Origin: Bacteroidia bacterium
GTDB taxonomy: Bacteria > Bacteroidota > Bacteroidia > Bacteroidales > UBA932
Length of the DNA stretch: 50,936 nucleotides
Assembly: GCA_030537315.1 (NCBI GenBank)
Contig: JAUNNZ010000013.1
Coordinates: 1 to 50,936 of the forward strand
Reading direction: 5' to 3'
This document shows positions 50,595-50,936 of this stretch, piece after piece; position 1 is the stretch's first letter; every line of letters starts with the position of its first letter. The position numbers were made by a program, and so were the translations under genes. A model generated the notes under the pieces. The model was not told the origin of the DNA, did not search any database, and worked only from the letters and a program-made list of their open reading frames with translations.

Positions 50595-50936
50595 TTATAG
50601 AACAGCGCTTATTGAAACATAAAAACGATTGGAGTCATCCCAGGCATCGAGGAAATGGCTCCTGCTCACCGATAGCGGTGTGCATCCGAAAGCGGGATCG
50701 TACAAAGTTACGGCATCATCTTCAACTGCGAGAACAACCACGCAGTGGTCCGAAATCTGTCCATAGAAAGCATCTTCAATCTCTTCTTCCAGCTGATTGC
50801 CGGTAAGTTCGCCTCCGTCAACGGCTGCAATCACCTGAAAGCCTTCTTCAATTGCTGACTCCAACTCTTCAAAACTTCCTTCCCGGAAGTTTGACACATT
50901 TTTTTGAAAATATTTTACTGTAGAGGCCTCGGGCCT
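50595..50936 (-). CDS. Partial C39-like peptidase-domain protein
   Basis: The frame is open from the right edge of the window to the stop at 50595, giving 113 residues without a start. Residues that look like coding sequence (EASTVKYFQKNVSNFREGS) lie upstream of the GTG at 50897, so the gene continues outside the window. The segments FQVIAAVDGGEL, SDHCVVVLAVEDD, VTLYDPAFG and FLDAWDDSNRFYV resemble the C39-like papain-fold group, in which the His and Asp of the catalytic set are in exactly these two segments (DHCVVV and YDP). The Cys would be in the missing part. Divergence from the typical family makes this a moderate call. Confidence 0.5.
   Translation of the reverse strand, partial: RPEASTVKYFQKNVSNFREGSFEELESAIEEGFQVIAAVDGGELTGNQLEEEIEDAFYGQISDHCVVVLAVEDDAVTLYDPAFGCTPLSVSRSHFLDAWDDSNRFYVSISAVL

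Overview
The window comes from a member of the Bacteroidota, most likely order Bacteroidales, with moderately high GC (mid-50s percent by eye). Four things support this. Promoters follow the Bacteroides pattern (TTTG about 19-20 nt upstream of TAnnTTTG). Start codons lack Shine-Dalgarno sequences. Typical families are present: a UpxY antiterminator, a DAHP synthase-chorismate mutase fusion, DUF47 plus Pit, and M64 and golvesin-domain secreted proteins. Gene packing is very tight, with ATGA/TGATG overlaps and convergent genes sharing stop codons. I see about 43 protein genes (one cut by the right edge), one cobalamin riboswitch, three clear terminators and about a dozen promoters. I see no rRNA, tRNA, CRISPR array, insertion sequence or prophage. 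No gene-free stretch exceeds 300 bases; the longest, 50348-50594, holds the riboswitch and its promoter.

Layout. 77-3821 (+): lipid kinase, periplasmic substrate-binding protein and Cache-HAMP-PP2C phosphatase, all overlapping by 4 nt. 3909-7604 (+): MMPL exporter, LolA-like carrier, NAD synthetase. 14987-7621 (-): sugar kinase, LarA-like nickel-pincer isomerase, PdxB, 6-phosphogluconate dehydrogenase, tagaturonate epimerase family enzyme, M64 peptidase. 15039-15833 (+): phosphatase, convergent with pgi (-). 19791-17196 (-): a degenerate M28 peptidase homologue translationally linked to umuD and umuC. 19828-27792 (+): TPR protein, metallo-beta-lactamase-fold hydrolase, MsbA-like ABC exporter, VanZ-like protein, secreted amidase/golvesin/FN3 protein. 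34163-27748 (-): CapD-like dehydratase, UpxY, Kef-type antiporter, DUF47 protein, Pit phosphate transporter. 37478-34285 (-): PAP2 phosphatase, DAHP synthase/chorismate mutase, glutamine synthetase family protein. 37523-39108 (+): rnhA and pdxA. 41310-39137 (-): recA and trpS. 41397-42413 (+): rlmN. 44093-42423 (-): DUF2207 protein. 44140-44586 (+): recX. 47708-44583 (-): four small surface or hypothetical genes. 50347-47765 (-): riboswitch-controlled btuB-like receptor and a short FecCD permease. 50936-50595 (-): partial C39-like protein.

Functional themes. Both PdxA and PdxB of DXP-dependent vitamin B6 synthesis are present but far apart. DNA repair genes (recA, recX, umuD, umuC) are scattered but dense. 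The most interesting candidates are: the substrate-binding protein/SpoIIE phosphatase/lipid kinase operon, which looks like a signalling unit without a transporter; the sugar-acid operon built around a LarA-superfamily enzyme; the umuDC operon led by a pseudo-peptidase; and a UpxY antiterminator embedded in a phosphate/cation transport operon. A promoter pattern also stands out: several -7 boxes sit only 4-8 nt before start codons, implying leaderless mRNAs, and several divergent pairs have abutting or interlocked -7 boxes.
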